Source: Nitrospinaceae bacterium | GTDB taxonomy: Bacteria; Nitrospinota; Nitrospinia; Nitrospinales; VA-1 | Length of the DNA stretch: 38,602 nucleotides | Direction of reading: 5' to 3' | Assembly: GCA_029937655.1 (NCBI GenBank) | Contig: JAPYPK010000003.1 | Coordinates: forward strand, 1 to 38,602 | Shown here: one piece after another, positions 9,501 through 17,536 of the stretch | How the letters are laid out: each line of letters starts with the position of its first letter | Numbering within the stretch: the first letter of the stretch is position 1 | The notes under the pieces: model-generated | Told to the model about the DNA's origin: nothing | Database searches by the model: none | What the model saw: only the letters and a program-made list of their open reading frames with translations | Made by a program: the position numbers and the translations under genes

Positions 9501-9755
9501 AAAGAGGGTTCTCCCCATATTGTCGAAAAAATTAAAAGTGGAGAAATTCAATTTGTAGTCAACACAACATTTGGTGAGCAATCAATCAAAGATTCTTATT
9601 CATTGCGGCGCGCAGCACTTAACACTAATATCCCCTATTACACAACGATAGCTGGAGCACTAGCTCTGCTCAAAGGTTTGCAAGCGCTTAAGGATAACGA
9701 TATGACCGTTACCTCTCTACAGGAATTTAGGTTAGAGCAGGGCAAAAACAATTAG
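6501..9755 (+). CDS. carB: Carbamoyl phosphate synthase large subunit
   Basis: Makes carbamoyl phosphate from bicarbonate, ammonia and two ATP, in complex with CarA. It is 1084 residues, full length. The two homologous halves are both complete. The first starts with LIGAGPIIIGQACEFDYSG and holds ATP-grasp domain 1. The second starts near residue 569 with ILGGGPNRIGQGIEFDYCC and holds ATP-grasp domain 2. The C-terminal allosteric MGS-like domain begins at about 950 (NTTFGEQSIKDSYSLRRAAL). No frameshift or missing motif was noticed. ATG 6501 overlaps the stop of the preceding gene. Its 3' end overlaps the convergent secreted-protein gene by four bases, so no separate terminator fits between them. 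Confidence 0.97.
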   Translation: MPKRTDIKRILLIGAGPIIIGQACEFDYSGTQACKALKEEGYEVILVNSNPATIMTDPGFADKTYVEPVTPEMVEMIIKKERPDAILPTMGGQTGLNTALALADKGVLDLYNVKLIGADIRSIRKAENRQLFKEAMLSIGLKVPPSGHAQTLDEALEIVKETGFPAIIRPSFTLGGSGGSIAYGPIEFESLVKSAINISPTNEVLIEKSLIGWKEYELEVMRDHMDNVVIVCSIENLDPMGIHTGDSITVAPIQTLSDREYQLMRNAAIDIIREIGVETGGSNIQFAVDPKNGNMIVIEMNPRVSRSSALASKATGFPIAKIAAKLAVGYTLNEIKNDITRVTPVSFEPTIDYCVVKIPRFTFEKFLTSDPVLSTQMKSVGEVMAIGRTFKESLNKALRSLEIDVFDLSKNIKNISSDFTSDQETIKNKLENILNKPLWNRLWYIAEALRNGFSVEEVYKITFIDPWFLQNIQDLIAIEKELVSTGNLDGLTDELLKKTKQNGYSDTFIAKILNCSSTDIHARRCSSNIKPVYKRVDTCGAEFEAHTPYLYSTYEEECEAEPTNKKKIMILGGGPNRIGQGIEFDYCCVHASFALKESGYETIMVNCNPETVSTDYDTSDRLYFEPLTFEDVLNIVEVEKPDGVIVQFGGQTPLKLAIPLMSAGVPIIGTSPDNIDRAENRKLFSEVIGTLNLKQPANGTATSFDDAQEIAKKIGYPVVVRPSYVLGGRAMEIVYDRERLEYYMGNAVEASPEHPVLIDSFLENAIEIDVDAISDGKSVFIGGIMEHIEEAGIHSGDSACSLPTFSIKPETLASIKDQTRRLALELNVIGLINIQFAVKTNEIFVLEVNPRASRTIPFVSKTTGIPLAKKAALVMVGKSLNELGLTKEPILSHIAVKESVFPFNKFDNVDILLGPEMKSTGEVMGIDKSFGMAFAKAQLATGIKLLNKGSVFISVKDSDKPKTLKIAQEFSMNGYTVISTKGTAKYLNKNNLNVVEVNKVKEGSPHIVEKIKSGEIQFVVNTTFGEQSIKDSYSLRRAALNTNIPYYTTIAGALALLKGLQALKDNDMTVTSLQEFRLEQGKNN

Positions 9756-10849
9756 TATGACAAGGACGATAGGCCCTTGTAGTCCCCCCAAATGATATCG
9801 GGTTGAAATATATTTTTTTTCTTCTCTCGATGAGAGTTTCTTTTGGTCCAAGGAATTATTTTTGCCTCTATTTTTTTTGAACTTCTGTTTTTAGGAACAA
9901 CTAAATCACCAGGGGTTAAATTCACTCCCGCGACTATTTGCGCTTTCGAGAATCGCCCTTGAACCTCGCTGACCTTTATGATGCCTTTCCGGGAATACCT
10001 AGCACCCAAGTCAACTTTAGCTACTGGATCATTAAATTCAGGTTCTAACGAAAAAACGGTGAATACATCTTGTACATTAACACCATTTGCTTTCCCTAAA
10101 TTTATAATAGTACTATTATTTTTATGATCGATCGATATCAAATCACCCTCAAGCGGAACAGTATTTAAGGCGTTATAAATAAATACCTGTACTTGATCAT
10201 TCAAATTCCACAGAGCATTCCCCATTGAATGATCTTTAAAGGTATCTGATTGATAGCTAATATTCTGGACATTTATATCAAAAGGTTTTCGTCCTACACT
10301 TGAGTTAACTGTGAATATTTTTTTTACAAACGAGCGCCCCGTATGCAAATTCTGTAACTCTATGGATACCTGTATGAGCGCCAGCTCTTTATGAAGGCGT
10401 GCTTCTTTCTTTGTGTGGTTTTTTTTAAGCGGATTAGTATCTGGATTAAATATTAAAATATTACCTCGAACTTTGTACTGACTTAATGGAGCCTTCGTCA
10501 AAGAAGTAAAACTTGTCACATTGAGTTGGCTATCCTTATTAGTTTTTTTATCTTTCTTTGCTTTATTCCCCAATTGACTTTTAAACTTATTTGTTACATT
10601 TGATTCTATTTTTTTTAAGCGGACCACTTGAAAGACACCTAAATTAGTAAGACTGTTTTCAAGCATCGAGGAAAAAAAGATACCTGGTTTGAATTGATAC
10701 TCCCAGTCCACAGGATTAGAAAATGACTCCACTGTTATTTTTTTTATAAATTTTGCCTCTACATAGCTCTCAGAGAACAATAGAAAAGGAAAAAAAAGAA
10801 AATACATTAAATATGGTTTTGATAATATTTTTTTAGTTAAAGTACCCAT
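9752..10849 (-). CDS. Secreted protein with FlgT-like C-terminal domain
   Basis: A 365-residue exported protein. The N-terminus is basic followed by a hydrophobic run (about 11-28), with a likely signal-peptidase site after VEA, residues 30-32. The region after it (ITVESFSN to about 80) resembles the start of CsgG/FlgT-type outer-membrane assembly factors. Residues about 235-325 show the FlgT C-terminal pattern: a statement of Gly-rich 'LGKANGVNVQDVFTVF', then 'GIIKVSEVQGRFSKAQIV' and 'LTPGDLVVPK'. FlgT-family proteins support the flagellar H ring or related periplasmic structures. That fits the flagellar genes downstream but is inference. It is transcribed toward carB and overlaps its end. 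Confidence 0.68.
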   Translation of the reverse strand: MGTLTKKILSKPYLMYFLFFPFLLFSESYVEAKFIKKITVESFSNPVDWEYQFKPGIFFSSMLENSLTNLGVFQVVRLKKIESNVTNKFKSQLGNKAKKDKKTNKDSQLNVTSFTSLTKAPLSQYKVRGNILIFNPDTNPLKKNHTKKEARLHKELALIQVSIELQNLHTGRSFVKKIFTVNSSVGRKPFDINVQNISYQSDTFKDHSMGNALWNLNDQVQVFIYNALNTVPLEGDLISIDHKNNSTIINLGKANGVNVQDVFTVFSLEPEFNDPVAKVDLGARYSRKGIIKVSEVQGRFSKAQIVAGVNLTPGDLVVPKNRSSKKIEAKIIPWTKRNSHREKKKNIFQPDIIWGDYKGLSSLSY

Positions 10850-10916
10850 ATCATTAAATATCGACAGTTAGGCATAAAATCTTCATATAAATATTCGTTT
10901 TATTATAATAAAATCT

Positions 10917-10946
10917 TTGTTTTTCCAAATTATAGCCTTCTATACT
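10917..10946 (+). promoter_or_regulatory. Possible promoter for the FGE-like secreted protein
   Basis: TTGTTT at 10917-10922, 18-base spacer, TATACT at 10941-10946, about 50 bases before the ATG at 10998. The whole gap between the two divergent genes (10850-10967) is very AT-rich, so chance matches are likely. Confidence 0.33.
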
Positions 10947-10997
10947 TGCTTCCAATCGTCTTGACCTATGGATCATAGAAAAGTACAATCACTCGCT

Positions 10998-11759
10998 ATG
11001 AAAAAACTACTATATCTTATTATTTTTTCTTTATTATTTCTCCCAAACTATCAAGCACAGGCTAAGTCATCACCAGAGGGTATGGTTCTCATCAAAAAGG
11101 GTTGTTTCATGATGGGCACCAACAAAATACACGACTACTTGGCTTTTGACCCAGATGTCCGAGAACGCCCAAATGATCGAGAACGCCCCGTTCACAAGGT
11201 GTGCCTCGATGCTTTTTATATGGACACCTACGAAACTACACAAGATAAATGGAGCAAGGTGAACCTTATAAATAATTCCGTATACAAAGCCCCTAATATT
11301 GCTGTCAATCAAATTGAATGGGGAGATGCAAATGATTATTGTCAGACGCTCGGAAACCGCCTCCCTACGGAAGCTGAGTGGGAATATGCAGCTCGTGCAG
11401 GCACCACGACGGAGTATCCTTGGGGTGATAAAATGGACCGCAATTATGCTTGGTATGGTGGAAACTCAGGCCATACACATCACCCAGCGGGAACTAGAAA
11501 ACCCAACCCATGGGGATTGTATGACATGTTCGGAGGCGTCTGGGAGTGGGTTAGTGATTGGTATGGCGAGTTCTATTATAAAACCAGCCCACTAAAAAAT
11601 CCTAAAGGTCCATCAAATATTTTGAGCTGGCATGTAATCAGAGGGGGGTCATGGATTGATGACAAACAATTCGTTCGTACCACTATCCGATATCCCGGGT
11701 TAGCTGATAATACGGATGATTTCTGGGTTGGATTCCGCTGTGCCAGAGATTTAAATTAA
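10998..11759 (+). CDS. Secreted formylglycine-generating-enzyme-like (SUMF1 fold) protein
   Basis: The FGE-sulfatase (SUMF1) fold covers nearly all of the mature protein. It opens with GMVLIKKGCFMMGT, then RPVHKVCLDAFYMDTYETT, LPTEAEWEYAARAG, NPWGLYDMFGGVWEWVSDWY, and ends with RGGSW and FWVGFRCARD. I choose ATG 10998 because the frame then begins MKKLLYLIIFSLLFL, a signal peptide cleaved after about residue 22 (AQA); the longer frame from 10968 would put ten polar residues ahead of it. The paired cysteines that true FGEs carry near the C-terminus are not seen in the expected segment. It is probably not a sulfatase-maturation enzyme but a periplasmic member of the wider family, whose roles vary and are often unknown. 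Confidence 0.85.
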   Translation: MKKLLYLIIFSLLFLPNYQAQAKSSPEGMVLIKKGCFMMGTNKIHDYLAFDPDVRERPNDRERPVHKVCLDAFYMDTYETTQDKWSKVNLINNSVYKAPNIAVNQIEWGDANDYCQTLGNRLPTEAEWEYAARAGTTTEYPWGDKMDRNYAWYGGNSGHTHHPAGTRKPNPWGLYDMFGGVWEWVSDWYGEFYYKTSPLKNPKGPSNILSWHVIRGGSWIDDKQFVRTTIRYPGLADNTDDFWVGFRCARDLN

Positions 11760-11793
11760 TCAATATGCCAGATCAAAAATCTCTCTACATGTA

Positions 11794-12438
11794 ATGACTT
11801 TTGTTTTTGATTCTCGCACAACCAATAGGTTATACCAAAAACTTAGATCAAGTATTCCTGTCGCTACAACAGAGTTGAGCTACAGTAATCATTTCGAACT
11901 ACTAATAGCAGTAATGCTTACTGCTCAGGCAACAGATAAAATCGTAAATGAAGTAACCCCATCGCTTTTTAAAAAGTGCCCTAGCCCCAAAAGCTTTATT
12001 TTGTACGGCGAAAAAAAACTAGCTCGCTTGATAAAAAGAATCGGTTTAGCGCCTACCAAAGCAAAAAATATTATTCGCACGTGTCAAATATTATTAAAAA
12101 ATCACAATGGCGTTATACCTAAAACTCGAGAGGAGTTAGTAGAACTTCCAGGTGTTGGTAGAAAAACGGCAAATGTTGTTTTAAATGAAGCATTTGGAAT
12201 ACCTACTATAGCCGTCGACACACATGTGTTTAGAGTTGCCAATCGCACAGGATTAGCCAAGGGAAAGACTGTCCTTGAAACTGAAAAAAAATTAATAGAA
12301 GTAACTCCGGAGAAATGGAAAAAAGACGCGCACCATTATCTTATTCTTCATGGACGTTATGTTTGCAAAGCAAAAAACTTTAAATGCTCCAACTGCTCCA
12401 TCATTAAAGAGTGTCAGTTTAAAAATAAAACTAAATAG
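11794..12438 (+). CDS. nth: Endonuclease III (DNA glycosylase/AP lyase)
   Basis: Base-excision repair enzyme that removes oxidised pyrimidines and cleaves at abasic sites. It is 214 residues, the usual length. The helix-hairpin-helix is LPGVGRKTANVV with catalytic Lys124; catalytic Asp142 sits in AVDTHVFRV. The C-terminal [4Fe-4S] motif is intact: Cys191-X6-Cys198-X2-Cys201-X5-Cys207. It lies 34 bases downstream of the FGE-like gene, and the M14-like gene follows after two bases, so nth and the M14-like gene are probably one transcript. Confidence 0.95.
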   Translation: MTFVFDSRTTNRLYQKLRSSIPVATTELSYSNHFELLIAVMLTAQATDKIVNEVTPSLFKKCPSPKSFILYGEKKLARLIKRIGLAPTKAKNIIRTCQILLKNHNGVIPKTREELVELPGVGRKTANVVLNEAFGIPTIAVDTHVFRVANRTGLAKGKTVLETEKKLIEVTPEKWKKDAHHYLILHGRYVCKAKNFKCSNCSIIKECQFKNKTK

Positions 12439-12440
12439 AA

Positions 12441-13205
12441 ATGTCCACCCAAAAAAAAAGAAGTTATGCAGATCTTGTAAAACGATTAAGCAAAACACTA
12501 GATAATACCGTTCAAATTTTTACCCTTGACCATATTAAATATTCAAATAATAAATATCCCTTCCAAAAAATAATATTAGGAGTTCATAATCCGAGGCGAG
12601 TTCTAATTTCAGCAGGAATTCATGGGGATGAACCGGCCGGAATTGAAACAATATGCTCTTTTTTAGAAAATAGTAGGTACAAAAAACATTTGGATCAATG
12701 GGAAATCACTATACTCCCATGTATTAATCCTTATGGTTTTGAAAATGACACCCGTGAAAACCATGAGAGCAAAGATTTAAACCGCTTATTCAAGGTTCAC
12801 AACCCCCCACTTGAAGTAAAATTAGCTAAATCGATCATTGAGCCCTCATATTTTGACATGACAATAGAATTACATGAGGATTGTGATAGCCATGGATATT
12901 ACTTGTTCCAAAAATCTAACACACCTAATGGACTTGAAATTGGAGTTAAAATTATCGAAGCGCTGAAAGGAGTTATTTCAATTAATTCAGATAAAACTAT
13001 TGAGAACATGCCTGCAGAAAAAGGAATTATACATAGAATAAAAGACATCAATCAGATGGAATGGTGGCCTATGGCTGGATATTCGCTTTCAATGAAAGCA
13101 GTCCATTGCTTAACCCTTGAAACTCCCACCATGCTACCTATGGACACACGTGTACAAGCGCACCTCTTGGCCATCGATCAAGCATTAATGTGTAATCATC
13201 AATAA
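12441..13205 (+). CDS. M14-family / succinylglutamate desuccinylase-like zinc hydrolase
   Basis: A 254-residue zinc carboxypeptidase-like protein. The metal motif is GIHGDEPAG (His61, Glu64) with a third ligand likely His145 in ELHED. The substrate-side motif NPYGFE...DLNR at 96-115 is typical of the M14 AstE/AspA branch. A late LTLETP supplies the candidate general-base Glu. No signal peptide, so cytoplasmic. The substrate is not predictable: this branch includes peptide, succinyl-glutamate and murein-peptide amidases such as MpaA. It starts two bases after nth and faces the leftward MltD-like gene with about 50 bases between stops. Confidence 0.8.
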   Translation: MSTQKKRSYADLVKRLSKTLDNTVQIFTLDHIKYSNNKYPFQKIILGVHNPRRVLISAGIHGDEPAGIETICSFLENSRYKKHLDQWEITILPCINPYGFENDTRENHESKDLNRLFKVHNPPLEVKLAKSIIEPSYFDMTIELHEDCDSHGYYLFQKSNTPNGLEIGVKIIEALKGVISINSDKTIENMPAEKGIIHRIKDINQMEWWPMAGYSLSMKAVHCLTLETPTMLPMDTRVQAHLLAIDQALMCNHQ

Positions 13206-13254
13206 GTGTGCTGCCGTTTTATCACAATCAAAGGCGGTAATAAAATTAGGGGAC

Positions 13255-15444
13255 TTAACTTAACTTGAGGGGAGATATAATAGGAACAACTATAGGCTCT
13301 CCAACGGGGATAGAATTGATATCCTTCCTTGGATTATAACTAGCAAGTAACCAGAAAGGGATAGCGTATATTTCGTTACATAATTCCCAAGCGGTTTCAC
13401 CCTTGGCCATATTTCGAACTAAAAGCTTCTCAATCATAAAATTATTAAAAAAATCTTCCTGTATAGCTTTATGATATTCCTGTCTTCGTTCTTCAAAAAG
13501 ATCTGGTTCCACCTTTAGGAATGGAACTTTAATTTCCGCATGGACATTTAACTGAGACCTCTTATTCATCCGATTAAGTTTTAATATTTTTTTAACCGGT
13601 AATTTGCTCCACTCCGCATAGTGACTTAACGTTTCATCAAAGTCCACCACGATGACTCCGACTTGAGATGAGTTCATAGTATCGTTACCAGTAAAGGAAA
13701 CTGGGCGAAATGCTGGCCTACCATGATTAGCTTTATCTACAGATTTAATATGAGCAAGTTTTACTTCAAAGGTTTGATTTGTCCGTTTTTCCGAGTTATT
13801 TTTTTTCGGATCAGGTTTGAAAGTATTTCGTTTGACAACTTTAGGTCTGGATGCAATCTGCATTCGATCATTTAATGGTATTTCTCCCGAAGGAACGTTT
13901 AACAACTGACCGCGAATAATCTGATCCGGATATTTAATTCGATTTAACCTGAGTAATTCGTTTACTTCTGTATCAAATCGATTAGCAATTTTCGTTAAAT
14001 TATCATTGCGACGTACTTTATATGTACTTAATTCACCACTATATTTTTTCTGATATTGTTTTACCATACGAACTGAAGGGTAAGCAGAACCTCCCCTCCC
14101 AGGCAAACGAAGTACCTGTCCTATATATATTTTATTCCTATGAGTTAGATTATTATATGAGTATAACTTATTGACTGAAGTTCTAAATCGCGATGCAATT
14201 ACCGACAGGGTATCCCCTCGGCGAACGGTATACCATTTTGAGCGAATCTGGTTTTTGTGACGCTCACTAGCCGGGATAATCTGATAAAAACTTCTTTGTT
14301 GAGAAAGTTTATTTTGAGGAGCTTGAAAGGTGAAATTTCGCGGAATTCGCTTCTGACCAGATATAACTGGCCTTCTAAGAGCGGGATTATATTTTGCTAT
14401 TTCATCTCTTGTCATGTTCAGGCTAGGCATAACACTATTTATGTGAACAAAATCTTTAAAAACAACGGAAGATAAATTCAAAGGTTGTTCAAATTTAGCA
14501 TTAGGAAAATATTTATTCTTGTTTTTCACAACATGCAGTGCCGCTAAAAATTCCGCATAGAAATTTTTAGAAGCAAAACCAAAACTACGGCTTCTGTAGC
14601 CATTGATCACATCTACGATGTTGGCTCCATATCTTTTTTTAGCATTTTTCATTCCCTGAGTACCATGATTATACGCTGTAATAGCAAGTGGCCAGCTTTG
14701 CAGAGCTTTAAAGTTTGATTTTAAAAGTTTTGCTCCAGCAATAGTAGATAGAATTGGATCTCTACGCTCATCAACATCATAACCAACATTCATAAACAAA
14801 CGCCCAGTTCCGCGAGTAAACTGCCAAATCCCAGCCGCCCCGGCACTGGAGTACGCATTTACTTGAAACGAAGATTCGACGTGCGGGAGTACCGTTAATT
14901 CTAAAGGAAGTTTAGCTTCAGCGAAAATTTGATTAATTCTGTCTTTATACTTACCGGAACGTTCAATACCAGATTTAAAACGGTCACTCTGGCCGATTTG
15001 AACCCTTATTCTCCGGGAGGCTTTTCTAAAATTTGACTTAACTAAATTGTAAATTCTTTTAGGTTCACCTTTTAATGACTGCTTTTTTTTGGTTCTGGAT
15101 ATTTTTAGTAATAATTTTTTATACTTTTTTTTAACCAGACCCAATCTATACTCCCTTGACCTTCTCGACATATTTGATCCATTTTTGATATAGAGAACCT
15201 CATAAATTATGCCAAGGTTATCCATGTCATGAACTACGTAATGATCTGTGGAGTATTCAGAATAGATCTTTTTCCAAAATTTAACTTTCGACTCAAGTCC
15301 TACAGGAGTGGAAAAATCATAATGATGTAATGTGTGCACTTCTCTATTAAGGTTTGCATGCACATAACCTTCAGAAAAGAAATGTATAATTAAAAAAAGA
15401 AACAATATCTTTATAGATTTAGTGAACAAATTATTATCTTTCAA
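13255..15444 (-). CDS. MltD-like lytic murein transglycosylase with LysM repeats
   Basis: Periplasmic or outer-membrane enzyme cleaving the glycan strands of peptidoglycan. It is 729 residues with an N-terminal signal sequence (hydrophobic 11-23, cleavage near HA|N at 30). A basic region follows (about 95-150), then the SLT domain (about 175-310). The catalytic Glu190 is in LPHVESSF, followed by SAGAAGIWQF and ITAYNHG. Clear LysM domains lie at about 404-448 (YTVRRGDTLSVIA) and 474-518 (YKVRRNDNLTKIA). Weaker LysM-like units appear near 600-655 and 675-725. It lacks the lipobox of E. coli MltD, so it is secreted or N-terminally anchored. It is a single gene between convergent and same-strand neighbours. 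Confidence 0.92.
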   Translation of the reverse strand: MKDNNLFTKSIKILFLFLIIHFFSEGYVHANLNREVHTLHHYDFSTPVGLESKVKFWKKIYSEYSTDHYVVHDMDNLGIIYEVLYIKNGSNMSRRSREYRLGLVKKKYKKLLLKISRTKKKQSLKGEPKRIYNLVKSNFRKASRRIRVQIGQSDRFKSGIERSGKYKDRINQIFAEAKLPLELTVLPHVESSFQVNAYSSAGAAGIWQFTRGTGRLFMNVGYDVDERRDPILSTIAGAKLLKSNFKALQSWPLAITAYNHGTQGMKNAKKRYGANIVDVINGYRSRSFGFASKNFYAEFLAALHVVKNKNKYFPNAKFEQPLNLSSVVFKDFVHINSVMPSLNMTRDEIAKYNPALRRPVISGQKRIPRNFTFQAPQNKLSQQRSFYQIIPASERHKNQIRSKWYTVRRGDTLSVIASRFRTSVNKLYSYNNLTHRNKIYIGQVLRLPGRGGSAYPSVRMVKQYQKKYSGELSTYKVRRNDNLTKIANRFDTEVNELLRLNRIKYPDQIIRGQLLNVPSGEIPLNDRMQIASRPKVVKRNTFKPDPKKNNSEKRTNQTFEVKLAHIKSVDKANHGRPAFRPVSFTGNDTMNSSQVGVIVVDFDETLSHYAEWSKLPVKKILKLNRMNKRSQLNVHAEIKVPFLKVEPDLFEERRQEYHKAIQEDFFNNFMIEKLLVRNMAKGETAWELCNEIYAIPFWLLASYNPRKDINSIPVGEPIVVPIISPLKLS

Positions 15445-15530
15445 TTGCAGGTAATTAGTATTTTTAAGGGACAGTATAATGGACTAATTCAAAAGGGAGT
15501 TAAATTACTACTAGAAAAACAACCTAACTT

Positions 15531-15611
15531 CTATATTTTCAAAAGGCTAACAAAGCTGCCACTGCCAGTCAAGGTAAATCCAGCACCAGAATTAAACCTT
15601 TGAAAAATCAA
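15531..15611 (-). other. Short open frame of 26 codons after the FlhB-like gene (doubtful)
   Basis: In the 185-base gap between the FlhB-like gene and the MltD-like gene, a leftward frame from TTG 15611 to TAG 15531 encodes a short Gly/Ser/Leu peptide ending SGSFVSLLKI. There is no clear ribosome-binding site. Its composition differs from the AT-rich flanks, with two adjacent GGCAGT/GGCAGC units. It may be a gene remnant, a structured RNA segment, or chance. The rest of the gap shows no feature. Confidence 0.15.
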
Positions 15612-15629
15612 TACGTGATAAAATTAAAC

Positions 15630-15920
15630 TTATTTATTTTTAGACGAATACTCACTATTAAGTCTATATACAAAGGACAATAACTCGGCTACTACCTGGT
15701 ATAAAGATGCCGGAATTTCACGATTTAAATCAACTTTCGAGAGTAGGTGGACTAAGTCCGGATCTTCCTTTATTGGAACATTATTTTCTTTTGCCAAAGC
15801 AATAATTTTATCAGCAATTAGTCCCTTACCCTTTGCGGTAACAACGGGAGATTTGTTAACTCTATTGTCGTACCGCAGCGACACTGCAGAACGATCTGGT
15901 TTTTTTTTGAAATCAATCAT
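15630..15920 (-). CDS. FlhB C-terminal-domain homologue (FhlB-like)
   Basis: A 96-residue protein matching only the cytoplasmic substrate-specificity domain of the flagellar export-switch protein FlhB: AVSLRYD near residues 12-18, VVTAKGKGLIADKIIALA, then NVPIKEDPDLVHLL. In FlhB this domain begins with the self-cleaving NPTH motif. Here the aligned residues are KPDR (7-10), so no autocleavage is expected. Stand-alone copies of this domain are known near fliK in other bacteria; their role may be to modulate hook/filament export switching. It overlaps the FliK-like gene by four bases (ATGA), so the two are coupled. No membrane segment. Confidence 0.85.
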   Translation of the reverse strand: MIDFKKKPDRSAVSLRYDNRVNKSPVVTAKGKGLIADKIIALAKENNVPIKEDPDLVHLLSKVDLNREIPASLYQVVAELLSFVYRLNSEYSSKNK

Positions 15921-17464
15921 GTTGTCAAATCCACCAATCTATCAGAATCACATGTTAATAACTGGTCCAATTGTTTTTCCAATTTTCTATCAATAGTACC
16001 AACAACACAACATGATGCGCTAACCTCAAAGTCCAAACTACTTAAGCGAGAACAAAAATCTTTAAGATTACCGTCTATAAATTTAGCTACATTTTCACTC
16101 TCAACATCAATTTTAATTGAAATAGATTCCTTGTTCATTTTGGCATCAACACGAATATTTCCGAGCACTGATAATTCCAACAGAAAAACAAGAAGCACGT
16201 CATCATTATTTTTATCCTCTTTCCCTTTACCCTCATCCTCAGGACGTCTCAAATAAAGGTTAACTGTCTTACCAACCATAAAAGGATCAGGAATTTGTAA
16301 TAGGATAGGTTGATTTTCTTGACGTGCAAATTGATTCGTCAATTGCTGCAATTCAATATTTTCAACTGCCCGAAGTAAAACTTTAATTACCTCTGTAAAT
16401 TGACGCCTCTGACTAGCCGAAATATCCTTTTCTACACTCTTTGCCTCTAAGACCTCCAACAACTTTGTGAGTTGACCCTTCAAGTCGTTTCTCACATTAA
16501 ATGGAATTTCAAAAGGGACTTTTCCCTGAAAAATATTTTTCACTTTTGGCTCATAATTAATGCCAGATAAATCTATTTGTTCTTTTAGTTGGGTACTGCC
16601 TTGACTTAGAAAATTTTGTACCGTGGGTGGAGTTTTTACAAAATTCAAAGTTTTGGCCAAACGCCAAACTAAATCGGTTTTAGTACTGAGATTCTTAATA
16701 ACCTCAGATGAATTAACCAAAATATCTAGTCTTTCAAGCATTACTCCAAACGGTTCTTTAAAAGGTAATAAAGATTTAATTCTAAAAATATCAACCAGCT
16801 TAGACGTATTATCCGGTTGAACTACAAGCCTAAAACCATCACGATGTGGGGTGACTACTAAAGAAACATTTTCCCCGGTTTTAGGTGGTAGTGAAGAAAA
16901 ATAGGCAGTTATCAATTTATTTTCAAAATTAACAACTATATTATTATTTCCAGAAATATCCACAACGGTAGCTTTTATTGATTGACCTGATGTGAGATTC
17001 ATATTGTCGATTTCACGTGCCGACAAATCTCTAGAAAAAATATTACTGGATTTTGTTAGGGTGAGATTAGGGTTAGAATCCAAAATTGATTTATTATCGA
17101 ATACTTGATTTGATGGAATATTTGAAAAATTTTTGCCAGATATTTTGGTTCTATCCTCAATGCCATGTGATGGGGAAGTTGGATGAGAGTCTATTAATTT
17201 TATCTGTAATGGCAATTCAGAAGAAGGTCTATATACTTGAGCAGAAAAAGAATGCCCAGGAGTTAAAGGATGTCGTGTTTCAACCATTATCCGCTTATTA
17301 AAAATTTTTAGAATAGCTTTATTTTTCTCGGGCAATGATTCTAAAACGGTAGCCTGGAACTGTGCCCCCGATTTAAGAAATTTATTTAAATAAGGGAGAG
17401 TATCGAGAGAACTATTGACCAATGTCAATTTCAATGAGTTTTCAGATAAACCTTCAGGAATCAA
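15917..17464 (-). CDS. fliK: FliK-like flagellar hook-length control protein
   Basis: Expected to be exported through the flagellar system and to set hook length, triggering the switch in FlhB. About 515 residues, with a long low-complexity, Ser/Asn/Lys-rich middle. The C-terminal hook-length domain covers about 420-505: LLELSVLGNIRVDAKM and KIDVESENVAKFI give the usual 'LGxVxVxxxx' pattern. The open frame extends to TTG 17476, but GGAGG lies inside that extension and five bases before TTG 17464, so 17464 is the preferred start. It follows the small Q-rich gene after about 70 bases and is coupled to the FlhB-like gene, which supports the flagellar call for this divergent sequence. Confidence 0.72.
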   Translation of the reverse strand: MIPEGLSENSLKLTLVNSSLDTLPYLNKFLKSGAQFQATVLESLPEKNKAILKIFNKRIMVETRHPLTPGHSFSAQVYRPSSELPLQIKLIDSHPTSPSHGIEDRTKISGKNFSNIPSNQVFDNKSILDSNPNLTLTKSSNIFSRDLSAREIDNMNLTSGQSIKATVVDISGNNNIVVNFENKLITAYFSSLPPKTGENVSLVVTPHRDGFRLVVQPDNTSKLVDIFRIKSLLPFKEPFGVMLERLDILVNSSEVIKNLSTKTDLVWRLAKTLNFVKTPPTVQNFLSQGSTQLKEQIDLSGINYEPKVKNIFQGKVPFEIPFNVRNDLKGQLTKLLEVLEAKSVEKDISASQRRQFTEVIKVLLRAVENIELQQLTNQFARQENQPILLQIPDPFMVGKTVNLYLRRPEDEGKGKEDKNNDDVLLVFLLELSVLGNIRVDAKMNKESISIKIDVESENVAKFIDGNLKDFCSRLSSLDFEVSASCCVVGTIDRKLEKQLDQLLTCDSDRLVDLTT

Positions 17465-17536
17465 TTCAACCTCCAATTAAAAAACAAAGGTTTGAGTATT
17501 GCAAAAACAAAAGAAATTATAGTTAACGATTTTTTT

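Noticed and set aside
9762..9782. ACAAGG/CCTTGT inverted repeat at the carB 3' end as terminator
   Set aside because: Six pairs, followed by C rather than T on the plus strand, and located in the convergent gene.
13206..13254. Bidirectional terminator between the M14-like and MltD-like genes
   Set aside because: Only a TTTTAT/ATAAAA pairing with interruptions and no stable GC stem or T run.
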